A program made the position numbers and the translations under genes. A DNA stretch of 64,000 bases. Origin: Pseudomonas sp. A-1. Its GTDB lineage: Bacteria > Pseudomonadota > Gammaproteobacteria > Pseudomonadales > Pseudomonadaceae. The notes under the pieces were generated by a model. The model was not told the DNA's origin. It saw nothing but the letters and a program-made list of their open reading frames with translations, and made no database searches. Positions within the stretch are counted from its first letter, which is position 1, and each line of letters begins with the position of its first letter. Positions 25,602 to 33,709 of this stretch are shown one piece after another. The stretch lies in contig NZ_SSTC01000009.1 of NCBI RefSeq assembly GCF_004801855.1, positions 20,343-84,342 of the forward strand. The letters run 5' to 3'.

Positions 25602-26008
25602 CGATGCAGATCACCGGCCGCGACGGCCACACCCTGGAGCAAGCCTGGGCCCAGGGGCCGACCGCCTACCTGGCGGTGTCCATCCCCAACTTCTTCATGC
25701 TCAACGGTCCCACCGGGCCGGTCGGCAACTTCTCGCTGATCGACATCGCCGAGCTGCAGTGGGGCTACATCGCCCAGTTGATCGAGCTGGTGCGCAGCGG
25801 CCAGTGCCAGGAGGTGAGCGCCGCGCAGAGCGCGCTGGACGCCTACGACGTGGCCCGCAAGGACGCCGCGCGCAAGACGGTGTTCGGCTCCGGCTGCAAC
25901 AGCTGGTATCTGGATGCCGAGGGCATCCCCAACACCTGGCCGTGGTCGCAGCAGCGCTTCAAGGATGAGATGGCGGCGCCGAAGCTGGAGGCATTCGTGC
26001 TGCGCTGA
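25602..26008 (+). pseudogene. 3' remnant of a second Baeyer-Villiger-type monooxygenase gene
   Basis: The last ~135 codons are nearly identical to the end of the intact monooxygenase at 20,163-21,632 (same GRDGHTLEQAW, LNGPTGPVGNFSLIDIAELQ and SGCNSWYLDAEG). One deletion of three codons turns SIPEFPNLFMLN into SIPNFFMLN. The FAD- and NADPH-binding parts are missing, so no functional enzyme can be made. The sequence after the stop differs from that after the intact copy, arguing for a remnant of a paralogue more than a recent copy of the whole locus. Confidence 0.85.
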
Positions 26009-26094
26009 ATGCCGAGGGGCGTCCGGCCGGCAAGGCCGGGCACCCTTGGCCATATCCCCGAGCCGCAACCGCTGGAGCGCCCCAAGGAGTGAAA

Positions 26095-26679
26095 TCAGAG
26101 CCCGCTGCGCAGCCCCAGCTCGCGGACCTCGAGCACCCAGCGGGCCTTCTGCCGCGGCGTGGCGTGAATGATGGGACCGAAACTGGCCACCTTGACCGGC
26201 TTGAGTCCGCTGAACTCGAGGATCGTGCGCTTCATCTGCTGGTGACCGGGCATGCGGAACACCCAGCGGTAGTACCAGGGGGGGGTATCCATGGTGACCA
26301 GCAACTGGGCGGAGCGCCCGACCAGCAGCCGGTCCCAGAACTTCGAGTTGTCCCGATAGCGGAAAGCGAAGCCGGGCAGAAAGATGCGATCGATGAAGCC
26401 CTTGAGCAGCGCCGGCATGGCCCCCCACCAGGTCGGATAGACGAACACCAGGTGTTCGGCCCAGAGGATGTCCTGCTGCGCCTTGCTCAGATCGGGTTCC
26501 AGCTCCTGCACCTTCCGATAGCCCTCGTGAAGTATCGGGTCGAAGTCCAGTTCGCTCAGGCGCAGCTGGCGCACCTGGCAACCGGCCTGGGTCGCCCCGG
26601 CTAGGTAGGAATCGGCCAGATGCCCGCAGAAACTGTCGGAAGAGGGGTGGCCGAGGATCAGCAGAATTTTCTTGCTCAC
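26095..26679 (-). CDS. NAD(P)H-dependent oxidoreductase, flavodoxin-like fold
   Basis: A 194-residue flavoprotein of the KefF/MdaB/NQO type. The phosphate-binding loop is ILGHPSSDSFCGHLAD (about residues 7-22), and FVYPTWWGAMPALLKGFIDR is the conserved quinone-reductase segment. Such enzymes reduce quinones or reactive carbonyls by two electrons and often accompany MerR regulators. The only reasonable start is GTG (26,679). It is transcribed away from the MerR gene from a promoter with a 19-bp spacer and a dyad centred in the spacer, so it is probably induced by that regulator. Confidence 0.85.
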   Translation of the reverse strand: MSKKILLILGHPSSDSFCGHLADSYLAGATQAGCQVRQLRLSELDFDPILHEGYRKVQELEPDLSKAQQDILWAEHLVFVYPTWWGAMPALLKGFIDRIFLPGFAFRYRDNSKFWDRLLVGRSAQLLVTMDTPPWYYRWVFRMPGHQQMKRTILEFSGLKPVKVASFGPIIHATPRQKARWVLEVRELGLRSGL

Positions 26680-26717
26680 GGAGTACGGCTCGTTACTTGG
26701 CGGTGGAAAGACCCCAA

Positions 26718-26748
26718 GGCTAAAGTCTCCCCCGGACGGTAGAGTCAA
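26718..26748 (-). promoter_or_regulatory. MerR-type promoter and operator of the flavodoxin-fold reductase gene
   Basis: On the minus strand TTGACT (26,748-26,743) and TTAGCC (26,723-26,718) are separated by 19 bp, the overlong spacer typical of MerR-activated promoters. An imperfect 22-bp dyad ACTCTACC...GGGAGACT occupies 26,724-26,745. The same arrangement recurs before the ACP-led operon at 42,141-42,171. Confidence 0.65.
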
Positions 26749-26907
26749 GCCCCGCCAGGGGCGCCGGCCCCTTCCCCATGACTTCCCGGCTGTGATCTGC
26801 TCGACGGAACTGCCATCGCCCCGCGACAGCTCGCCTGCGATTCCCGGAAGATGCCCGCCTGCACGGGCAACCGCCCAGCGTTCGCAACACAAATGGAAGT
26901 TGTCAGG

Positions 26908-27327
26908 ATGTACATAGGAAAAGCAGCCAAGCTATCGGGAACAACCGTTAAGAGCATTCGCCACTACGAGAAGATAGGCCTGCTTCCCCAAGCGCCGCGC
27001 GAGGGGAAATATCGGGTCTACGATCAGGAAAACGTCGATGTCCTGCGTTTCATCAAGTGCGCCCAACAGCTGGGATTCAAGCTCAAGGAGCTGCAGGGCA
27101 TTCTCGCCGACTACGGCGGCCGCGACTTTCCCTGGGAGCGGGCACAGCAGGAGATCGCCCGGAAGAAACAGGAACTGACGACCCAGATAGACATGCTCCA
27201 GCAGTTGCACGCCGGGTTGCAGGCTTTCGAGAAGGATCTGCAGGATGCCCGGGAGGAATGCCACCTCCTGCGTGCCTCGCGCCCGGCGGAAAAAAAACCG
27301 GCGCACCCACAGAGCTTGGGAACCTGA
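26908..27327 (+). CDS. MerR-family transcriptional regulator
   Basis: A 139-residue activator. The N-terminal winged helix-turn-helix is MYIGKAAKLSGTTVKSIRHY, then EKIGLLPQAPREGKYRVYD. A dimerisation coiled coil spans about residues 75-115. The C-terminus has a single cysteine (REECHLL), unlike the CxnC metal loops of CueR or ZntR, so an organic or electrophilic inducer is as likely as a metal. It is divergent from the flavodoxin-fold reductase and converges on the end of the biosynthetic operon. Two matching MerR-type promoters suggest it controls both. Confidence 0.9.
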   Translation: MYIGKAAKLSGTTVKSIRHYEKIGLLPQAPREGKYRVYDQENVDVLRFIKCAQQLGFKLKELQGILADYGGRDFPWERAQQEIARKKQELTTQIDMLQQLHAGLQAFEKDLQDAREECHLLRASRPAEKKPAHPQSLGT

Positions 27328-27394
27328 TGAGGCGAATCGTCGGACAGCGGAGGCCTGCCCACCCCGAGCCCCGGGGGAGCAAGCCTCCCTGCCG

Positions 27395-30004
27395 CTAGGC
27401 AGGCACCACGCCACCCGGCTCATGCGCCATGGAGGCCGACGCCGCGCGCGCGGCGATCGGTGCGAAGAACCATGGGGCAGTCAGCGTGATGACCAGAATG
27501 GTCATCACGCCACTGACGAGCAGCGCCAGCGCCACCAGGGCGCCCAGATCGACCACCGGCTTGAAGTCGGAAAACAGCAGAGCCAGGAAGCCGACCGAGA
27601 AAATCACCACGTTGACCACGGTCGAACGCCCGACACTGTGCATGGAGCGCAGGATGGCGCTATCGATATCGACGCCCTGCTGCACGAACAGCCGGATGCG
27701 CGACAGCAGGTGCACCGCATAATCCACGACCCCGACCACCAGGTAGGTGACCAGTGCGGTGCCGATGTTCAGTTCGATGTCCAGCAGGAACATGGCGCCG
27801 TACAGGCTCGCCGAGGTCGCCAGCAGGGTGAACAGGCCGAGCAGCCCCAGGCGCAGCGAGCGCAGCGAGAACATCATCATCAGGGTCACCACCAGCGCCG
27901 CCAGGGTGAAGCTGAGCACCTGGCCCCGGGTGATCTCGTCCAGCACCCCGGTCCAGATCATCGGTGTGCCGGCATGGGTGATCTCCAGATGGGCCGGCTT
28001 GTTCACCGCCAGCCAGGCGTCCAGACGCGCCAGCAGGCTGCGGTAGTCGCTGGCCACCGAGGAGGTCATGGTGTACAGAGTGACCGCCTTGGAATAGTCC
28101 GCGTTGAGAACATTGGTCAGATCCGAGCCGCCGCCATTCTCGAACAGCATCACGTGCTGGTCGATCAGCGCATTGCCATCGACCTCGAAGGTCTCGCGGC
28201 GCCCCTCCTCGTCCACCACGCTGACCGTCTCGCGCGCCTCGGGCACCCGCAGATAGGCGGGGTCCATGTCGTTGAGCACCAGGTTCATTCGCTTGATGTA
28301 GGTCGCCAGCGAATAGCCGTAACTCACCTCCGGCTGCTCGCGCAGGAAACGATCGAGGCGGTCGATGAACTGCACCACCTCGGTATCGAGCACGCCCCTG
28401 GGGGTCTTGCTGTCGATGGCGATCCACCCCGGCGCGGTGCCGGCGACATGGCTGCGGTTGATGAACTCGTCGGAAACGCGTACCGGACTGCCCTCCTTGA
28501 AGTAGGCGATGCCGGAGTCCTCGATGGCGACCGAGAAGGTCAGCACCGCCATCGTGGCCAGCATGGGCAGGACCGCGCAGAGCATGGCCCTGCGCCGCTC
28601 GATCATCCAGGCGCAGCCGGCGACCAGCAGTCGCGACAGCAACGAGTCCTGACCGTCCCGCCGCTCCAGCATGCCGTCCTTGCCCCACACGGCGATCCAG
28701 GCCGGAATCAGCAGCAGCGATATGACCAGCGCCGCCGCCAGGCCGACCGACATGAAGACGCCGAAGTTGCGGATGCTGACGATGTTGGTGGCGGTGGAGA
28801 TCAGGAAGGTGGCGATGGTCGTCACCGTGGTCAGCACAACCGGCATCATCATCAGGCGCATGGTGGCCCGGTTGGCCTCGCGGTTGCTCTGTCCGGCGTA
28901 CTTCTGCTCGTAGTACTCGGCCATCACGTGGATGGCATCGGAACAGCAGATGGTGAACAGGAACACCGGCAGAACGCTGGTCAGCAGGTCGACCGGCACC
29001 TCGAGCAGGGCCATCAGCCCGAGCGTCCAGATGGTGCAGAAAAGGATGTTCAGCAACGGCAGCAGCAGCCCCAGCGGCTTCCTGAAGAAGCACACCAGCA
29101 GGGTGCTGATCAGCACGAACACGATCGGAAAGAGCAATGCCAGATCATGGTCGATGATCTCCTGCTGTGCGGCGATGAAGATCGGCATGCCGGCGATGAA
29201 CACCTCGTCCTTGAACTCCGGGTGCTGCGCCTGATAGTCGGCGACCATGTCGCGGAAGATCCGGTAGGCCCGCAACTGGGCCTCGGCGTCGTCCTGACGG
29301 GTTCCGAGTTCGGCCACCAGCAGGGCCACGGTCTTGTCGCGCGAAACCACGCCATCGACCATCAGCTCGTTGCCCATGATCTCCGACTCGACCCGGGAGG
29401 GATCCATGTCGAATGCCCTGAGGGTCTTGTGGATCAGCAGCTCGCCGTCGTCGGTCAGCAGGATGTTCTCGAAGTCGCCCATCGAGGCCATCTCGCGGAT
29501 CGGGTTGACCCGCTCGGCCAGGAAGTCGATGAAATGCTGCTCCCGTGGCTTCCAGTTCTGGCTGCGGGCATGCTCACGCAGAGCCTTGGCCGTCTGGTAG
29601 TCGTTCTGCGCCAGGCCGTCGATCAGTATGGCGTCGACCAGCTCACGGACCCGCGCATCCCCGGCATGCAGCTGGGCGATGCGCTGCAGCTCGAGGGCGT
29701 CCTCCTCGTTGCTGAGCACCACCCTGCGCGCCGTCTGGGACAGCGCATGCAGGGCGTTGAGGGTGTCCCGGTTGAACACCCCGTCGGGATTGTGCAGCGC
29801 CACCATCACCGAGTCGAAGGTGCCGGTGAACTCGCCCTGCAGGTCGATGATCGTCTTGCGCGCCGGATGCGACTCCTTGAGCAGGTAGGGGTTGGTGTCC
29901 GAGGTCAGCGCGCCGAGCACGTAGGTGAAGTAGGCCGTGATCGCCAGCAGCAGGACGATGATCCCCTTAGCATGGCGTTCGACGAAGTCCAGGTATCTTT
30001 CCAT
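27395..30004 (-). CDS. RND/MMPL-family exporter
   Basis: An 869-residue inner-membrane protein with RND topology: TM1 (about residues 14-34), a ~190-residue periplasmic loop, a first helix bundle (about 225-410), TM7 near 440, a second loop (about 465-640) and a second bundle to ~850. DAIHVMAEYYEQK and VDYAVHLLSRIR occupy the proton-relay helices 4 and 10. It belongs to the HAE-3/MMPL-like branch that moves lipids or hydrophobic products, not to drug pumps of the AcrB size. It is the last gene of the operon, 18 bp after the LolA-like gene, suggesting hand-over of the product across the periplasm. Confidence 0.9.
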   Translation of the reverse strand: MERYLDFVERHAKGIIVLLLAITAYFTYVLGALTSDTNPYLLKESHPARKTIIDLQGEFTGTFDSVMVALHNPDGVFNRDTLNALHALSQTARRVVLSNEEDALELQRIAQLHAGDARVRELVDAILIDGLAQNDYQTAKALREHARSQNWKPREQHFIDFLAERVNPIREMASMGDFENILLTDDGELLIHKTLRAFDMDPSRVESEIMGNELMVDGVVSRDKTVALLVAELGTRQDDAEAQLRAYRIFRDMVADYQAQHPEFKDEVFIAGMPIFIAAQQEIIDHDLALLFPIVFVLISTLLVCFFRKPLGLLLPLLNILFCTIWTLGLMALLEVPVDLLTSVLPVFLFTICCSDAIHVMAEYYEQKYAGQSNREANRATMRLMMMPVVLTTVTTIATFLISTATNIVSIRNFGVFMSVGLAAALVISLLLIPAWIAVWGKDGMLERRDGQDSLLSRLLVAGCAWMIERRRAMLCAVLPMLATMAVLTFSVAIEDSGIAYFKEGSPVRVSDEFINRSHVAGTAPGWIAIDSKTPRGVLDTEVVQFIDRLDRFLREQPEVSYGYSLATYIKRMNLVLNDMDPAYLRVPEARETVSVVDEEGRRETFEVDGNALIDQHVMLFENGGGSDLTNVLNADYSKAVTLYTMTSSVASDYRSLLARLDAWLAVNKPAHLEITHAGTPMIWTGVLDEITRGQVLSFTLAALVVTLMMMFSLRSLRLGLLGLFTLLATSASLYGAMFLLDIELNIGTALVTYLVVGVVDYAVHLLSRIRLFVQQGVDIDSAILRSMHSVGRSTVVNVVIFSVGFLALLFSDFKPVVDLGALVALALLVSGVMTILVITLTAPWFFAPIAARAASASMAHEPGGVVPA

Positions 30005-30022
30005 GATTATCCGAACCGCCGC

Positions 30023-30856
30023 TTACAGGGAGGAGGAGACGAACCCGGGCACGTCCCCGGACTTCAGCCCGCGGCGGATCGCCCCCTGGGTGAACAGCCG
30101 ATCATCCAGTTCGACGTTGTACTGCAGCCGGTCGAAGCGCATCTCCGAGCGGGTTCCGTCGATGAAATGCTCGGTCTCGCTGAGCATGATGCTGTCGATG
30201 CCATCGACCTTGGCCACCTTGAGTGTGCGCATCTGCTTGATCAGCACGCCCTTCACGTCGAAGAAGTCCTGGCGCATCACCAGATGGTTCTGCTTGTCGA
30301 TCCACACCTTGAGCTTGTTGTAGCCGGTCTTCGTGAGCACCTGCGGGGAAGCCGGCTCGCGCTCGATCACATGGCAGTCGCGCCCCTGGATCTGCTCCTC
30401 GCCGAGCAGGGTCTGGCGATAGTCGTTCACCCGGATCTTGTCCAGGTCGGCATAGGAGTACTCGCTGCCCATGAACGAACCGCGCTTGTCGGTGGTGGAT
30501 ATCCGCCGGGTCTGGCGACTGACGGGCAGGTACATCCACTGGCTGTCCTCCTTGCCGAGCACCTCCTGCGGGTTCTCGATATGGAAGGCGACATCGCGCA
30601 CGTCGTTGGGCGAGGTGAAGAACATGGAGAACCTGTCGCCTTCGGGGTAGTCCTTCTGCAGGTAGGTGAAGGTCCGCACCCGGGTATTGCCCTTCTTGTC
30701 GTGCAGGATCAGCGACACTTCCGACATGAAGCTGTGGCCGTCGTCCCGCTCGCGGACCTGACGGACGATCTCGTCGGCGCTGGGCGGCTCGGCCTGAGCG
30801 GCCGCGCTGGCGGTGACGAGAGCGGCCAGGGTGAGTTTCTTGAGTATCGGCAACAT
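30023..30856 (-). CDS. LolA-like outer-membrane lipoprotein-sorting protein
   Basis: A 277-residue periplasmic protein. A signal peptide (MLPILKKLTLAALVTASAAA) ends at AQA before EPPSADEIVR. Mature features such as SEVSLILHDKKGNTRVRTFT, QWMYLPVSRQTRRIS and KVWIDKQNHLVMRQDF fit the LolA/LolB-like beta-sheet half-barrel that carries a lipid chain. GAGGAG before the ATG opening MLPILK decides the start over one 33 bases upstream. Between an outer-membrane protein gene and an RND gene, it likely ferries the cluster's hydrophobic product. Confidence 0.88.
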   Translation of the reverse strand: MLPILKKLTLAALVTASAAAQAEPPSADEIVRQVRERDDGHSFMSEVSLILHDKKGNTRVRTFTYLQKDYPEGDRFSMFFTSPNDVRDVAFHIENPQEVLGKEDSQWMYLPVSRQTRRISTTDKRGSFMGSEYSYADLDKIRVNDYRQTLLGEEQIQGRDCHVIEREPASPQVLTKTGYNKLKVWIDKQNHLVMRQDFFDVKGVLIKQMRTLKVAKVDGIDSIMLSETEHFIDGTRSEMRFDRLQYNVELDDRLFTQGAIRRGLKSGDVPGFVSSSL

Positions 30857-30925
30857 GGGTAACTCCTCGAAATTCATGAAATGCCGCACCGCCGTGCCTC
30901 GCAGGCGGCGGGCAGCAGGGGTGGG

Positions 30926-32200
30926 TCAGAACAGGTATCCGGCCGAGAAGCGCAACTGGTCGCGCTGGTCGTAGCTGCCGAACGTGCCGCCCTGGCGACC
31001 GAAGAACAGGTCGGCCTCGAGACCGAGCTTCAGCCAGTCGACCGGCTTGTAGGTGAGAATCGCCTGGAGCAGCGCATCGTCCCCGGCCGGTGGACTGAAG
31101 GCGGCCACCAGCCGGCTCTTCAGACGGTCCTGGGCATGCGAGCCCTCCGCCGAGAGGGTGAACAGGTGCTCGCGGCGCTCCAGCAGCATGCCCGCGCGCC
31201 AGTCGAGAACCTGCTGTTCCTGCCACTGCGCGGAGATCATCCAGTCGCGGACCAGGTAGTCGACGCCGAGCAGTGCCTTGACCAGCGGGCTTTCGTCGCT
31301 GCCGAAGTCCCACGTCGGGTTGGTCAGGCGCCAGTTGTCGAAGTAGGCGACCTCGCTGCGCACCACGATGCTGTGCCCGGCATCGAGCGCGAGCCCGGTA
31401 CCGACCATGGTGTAGCGGGGAAACTGCCGCTCCAGGCGTATCCGCCCATCCGCCGCCAGGCCCTCGACGGCGTACACCGGGTCCTGCTGGCGGGCATTGA
31501 GCAGCACCGCGCTGACGTCCACGTCGCCGAGCCGGCCGTTGCCGCTCAGCCCGTAGGCGAAGCCGTCGGCACCGTCGTAGTCGGGCGTCGAGTCGACCAG
31601 GAAGGTATCGGCAGGCGGTTTGGCGAACAGCGGCGAATCGAATTCGCTGCCAGCCGCGGGAGGCCGGTTCTTCTCGAAGCCGGTGATCCACAGCGCCTCC
31701 AGCTCCCAGTCGCCGAGCGGCCGGATGTAACGCACCATGGGCAGCGCGATGCGACTTTCCTCGAGCAGCGCGGTCACCCCCTCGCGGTAGTCCAGCGGGT
31801 TGATCTGGTCGAGGACGCGCAGCTCGTCGGCGCGCCCCCATACCACCTGCTGCCAGCCGACGGTCAGCTCGCCTGCGCCGAGGTAATGCCCCCAGTACAG
31901 GTGGCGCCAGTCGGCATCCAGGCGGTACTCGTCGCGGGCCTGGGCCGAATAGGGATTGTTGCCGTCGTAGCGGGCGTCGTAGCGTATCCGCCCCTTGGCC
32001 TTGTAGTAGCCGCTGTCCCAGCTGTCCTCGAGGCTGGCCTTGAAGTAGACCTCCTTCTGCGTGACCCGGTCTTCGCCATGCAGGCGCAGCGCGCTGGCCA
32101 GGCCCACTTCGGCCTCCCGGTAGAGCGAATCCGCGGTGGCCTGGCACGACAATGCGGCCAGCACGGCCAGCAGACCGCGGCAGTGATCGGCTCTCGACAC
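30926..32200 (-). CDS. DUF1302-like outer-membrane beta-barrel protein
   Basis: A 424-residue exported protein with a signal peptide (HCRGLLAVLAALSCQATA) and many amphipathic strands ending in an outer-membrane-type aromatic C-terminus (RFSAGYLF). LTVGWQQVVWGRADELRVLD and QINPLDYREG resemble the conserved strand of DUF1302 proteins, though it is shorter than the 525-residue DUF1302 protein encoded at 44.6-46.2 kb. A GTG start one base after the SDR stop is chosen, with GGGG eight bases before it. It probably forms the outer-membrane end of the export route with the LolA-like and RND proteins. Confidence 0.75.
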   Translation of the reverse strand: MSRADHCRGLLAVLAALSCQATADSLYREAEVGLASALRLHGEDRVTQKEVYFKASLEDSWDSGYYKAKGRIRYDARYDGNNPYSAQARDEYRLDADWRHLYWGHYLGAGELTVGWQQVVWGRADELRVLDQINPLDYREGVTALLEESRIALPMVRYIRPLGDWELEALWITGFEKNRPPAAGSEFDSPLFAKPPADTFLVDSTPDYDGADGFAYGLSGNGRLGDVDVSAVLLNARQQDPVYAVEGLAADGRIRLERQFPRYTMVGTGLALDAGHSIVVRSEVAYFDNWRLTNPTWDFGSDESPLVKALLGVDYLVRDWMISAQWQEQQVLDWRAGMLLERREHLFTLSAEGSHAQDRLKSRLVAAFSPPAGDDALLQAILTYKPVDWLKLGLEADLFFGRQGGTFGSYDQRDQLRFSAGYLF

Positions 32201-32201
32201 G

Positions 32202-32966
32202 CTACATCCCCAATCCGGCGCCGCCATCGACCACCAGGCTCTGGGCGGTGACACCCGCCGCCTCGGGGCTGGCCAGATAACGCACCAGTGCAGCCACCTC
32301 CTCGCTCTGGATGAAGCGGCGCAAGGGCAGCTTGCGCCTGGCATTGCGCTGGATCTGCTCGGGAGTCAGGCCGGCCATGCCGGCCTGCACCGCCAGTTCG
32401 TGGCGCAGCATCGGCGTGTCGACCCAGGCCGGCAGGATCGCGTTCACCGTGATCTGCTGCGCGGCCAGATCGAGCGCCAGCGCCTTGGTCATCCCGACGA
32501 TGCCGTGCTTCGAGGCGCAATAGGCGGTGTTGCGCACCTTGCCGGCGCGGCCAAGGATCGAGGCCATGTTGACGATCCGCCCATGCCGGGGGATCAGCGG
32601 CAGGCACAGCGCGGTCACGTAGAAGGTGCCGCTGAGGTTCACTGCGATCACCCTGTGCCAGGTGTCCAGGTCCTCGGGCTCGTTCTCGTCGCAGATGCCG
32701 GCGCTGTTCACCAGCACGTCGATCTGCCCGTGGCGACGGGCCAGGTCCTCGAACAGCCGCTGCAGACCGGGCAGATCGGCGATGTCGGCGAAGTGGGACT
32801 CGATGCTCTCCCGCGCCGGATGGCCGGCCGTCCAGCCCTCCAGCTCGCCCAGGTCGCGGTCGAGCAGGACCAGGCGATGGCCGCCCGCCCCTGCGAAGGA
32901 CTCCGCGACGGCCCTGCCGATGCCTTTCGCCGCGCCGGTGACGAGAATCGTACGAGTCTTGCTCAT
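32202..32966 (-). CDS. Ketoreductase-type SDR
   Basis: A 254-residue SDR. TGAAKGIG cofactor motif (residues 10-17), LLDRDLGE after strand 2, VLVNSAGI, catalytic MASILGRAG and YCASKHGIVGM, and the C-terminal VVDGGAGLGM. All catalytic residues are in place. Its start overlaps the stop of the preceding FabG-like gene by 4 bp (ATGA). In a cluster with ACP and ketosynthases it is most simply a beta-ketoacyl-ACP reductase, or a reductase of the final aldehyde or ketone. Confidence 0.87.
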   Translation of the reverse strand: MSKTRTILVTGAAKGIGRAVAESFAGAGGHRLVLLDRDLGELEGWTAGHPARESIESHFADIADLPGLQRLFEDLARRHGQIDVLVNSAGICDENEPEDLDTWHRVIAVNLSGTFYVTALCLPLIPRHGRIVNMASILGRAGKVRNTAYCASKHGIVGMTKALALDLAAQQITVNAILPAWVDTPMLRHELAVQAGMAGLTPEQIQRNARRKLPLRRFIQSEEVAALVRYLASPEAAGVTAQSLVVDGGAGLGM

Positions 32967-33700
32967 GGCATTTTCAGCCCGCCGTTGACCGGCAGGACCT
33001 CCCCGGTCATGTAGAGTGCGCGTTCGGCCACGAACAGCACCGCCTCGGCGATTTCCTCGGGCTCGGCGTAGCGCTTGATCAGCAGGCGCTCGCGGATTGC
33101 TTCCGCCATGCTGCCGATCAGCGCCTCGCTCATCTCGGTGCGCACGATGCCGGGAGCGATGGCGTTGACGCGGATGTTGCGCGGCGCCAGCTCGACGGCC
33201 AGGGCGCGGGTCAGCGCCTCGACGCCGCCCTTGGCGGCGGCATAGTTGCTCTGTCCCTTGCCCGGGCGCTGGGCAGCCACCGAACTGAGGTTGACGATGC
33301 TGCCGCTGCGCCGGCGCAGCATTCCCGGCAGCGCCTGCTGGCAGCACAGCAGCGTGCCGACCAGGTTGGTCTGGATGACACTGACGATGTCCTCTTCGGG
33401 CAACACCGCCAGCAGGCCATCGCGGGTGATGCCGGCGTTGTTCACCAGCAGGTCGATGCGCTGGTATTCCTCCTCCACTCGCGCGAAGAAGGCAGCGATG
33501 CTGTCGCTCTCGCCGATGTCGCAGCGCAAGGCCAGGCACGGTCGCCCCATCGCCTCGATCTCTTCGCGCAGGGCCATCGCCGCTGCCTCGTCGCGCACGT
33601 AGCTGAAGGCAATCCGGTAGCCGGCTCCTGCCAGCACCCGGACGATCGCCCTGCCGATGCCCCGGCTGCCGCCGGTGACCACCGCAGTCTTGTTGTGCAT
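32963..33700 (-). CDS. FabG-like 3-oxoacyl-ACP reductase
   Basis: A 245-residue SDR with close FabG layout: TGGSRGIGRAI (residues 9-19), FSYVRDEAAA with an arginine favouring NADPH, LLVNNAGITRDGLLAVL (strongly FabG-like), catalytic NLSSVAAQRP and YAAAKGGVEALT, and VNGGLKMP at the end. It likely reduces beta-ketoacyl chains on the cluster's ACP. It starts 9 bp after the aminotransferase-reductase stop and overlaps the next SDR by 4 bp. Confidence 0.9.
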   Translation of the reverse strand: MHNKTAVVTGGSRGIGRAIVRVLAGAGYRIAFSYVRDEAAAMALREEIEAMGRPCLALRCDIGESDSIAAFFARVEEEYQRIDLLVNNAGITRDGLLAVLPEEDIVSVIQTNLVGTLLCCQQALPGMLRRRSGSIVNLSSVAAQRPGKGQSNYAAAKGGVEALTRALAVELAPRNIRVNAIAPGIVRTEMSEALIGSMAEAIRERLLIKRYAEPEEIAEAVLFVAERALYMTGEVLPVNGGLKMP

Positions 33701-33709
33701 GTCGTTTCC

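Noticed and set aside
27245..30862. Very long plus-strand reading frame (about 1200 codons) opposite the RND and LolA-like genes
   Set aside because: It is histidine-, glutamine- and arginine-rich without any domain, lies exactly antisense to two convincing genes, and is the usual by-product of high third-position G+C. Similar frames at 33,695-36,652, 46,429-48,930 and 55,241-57,655 were dropped for the same reason.
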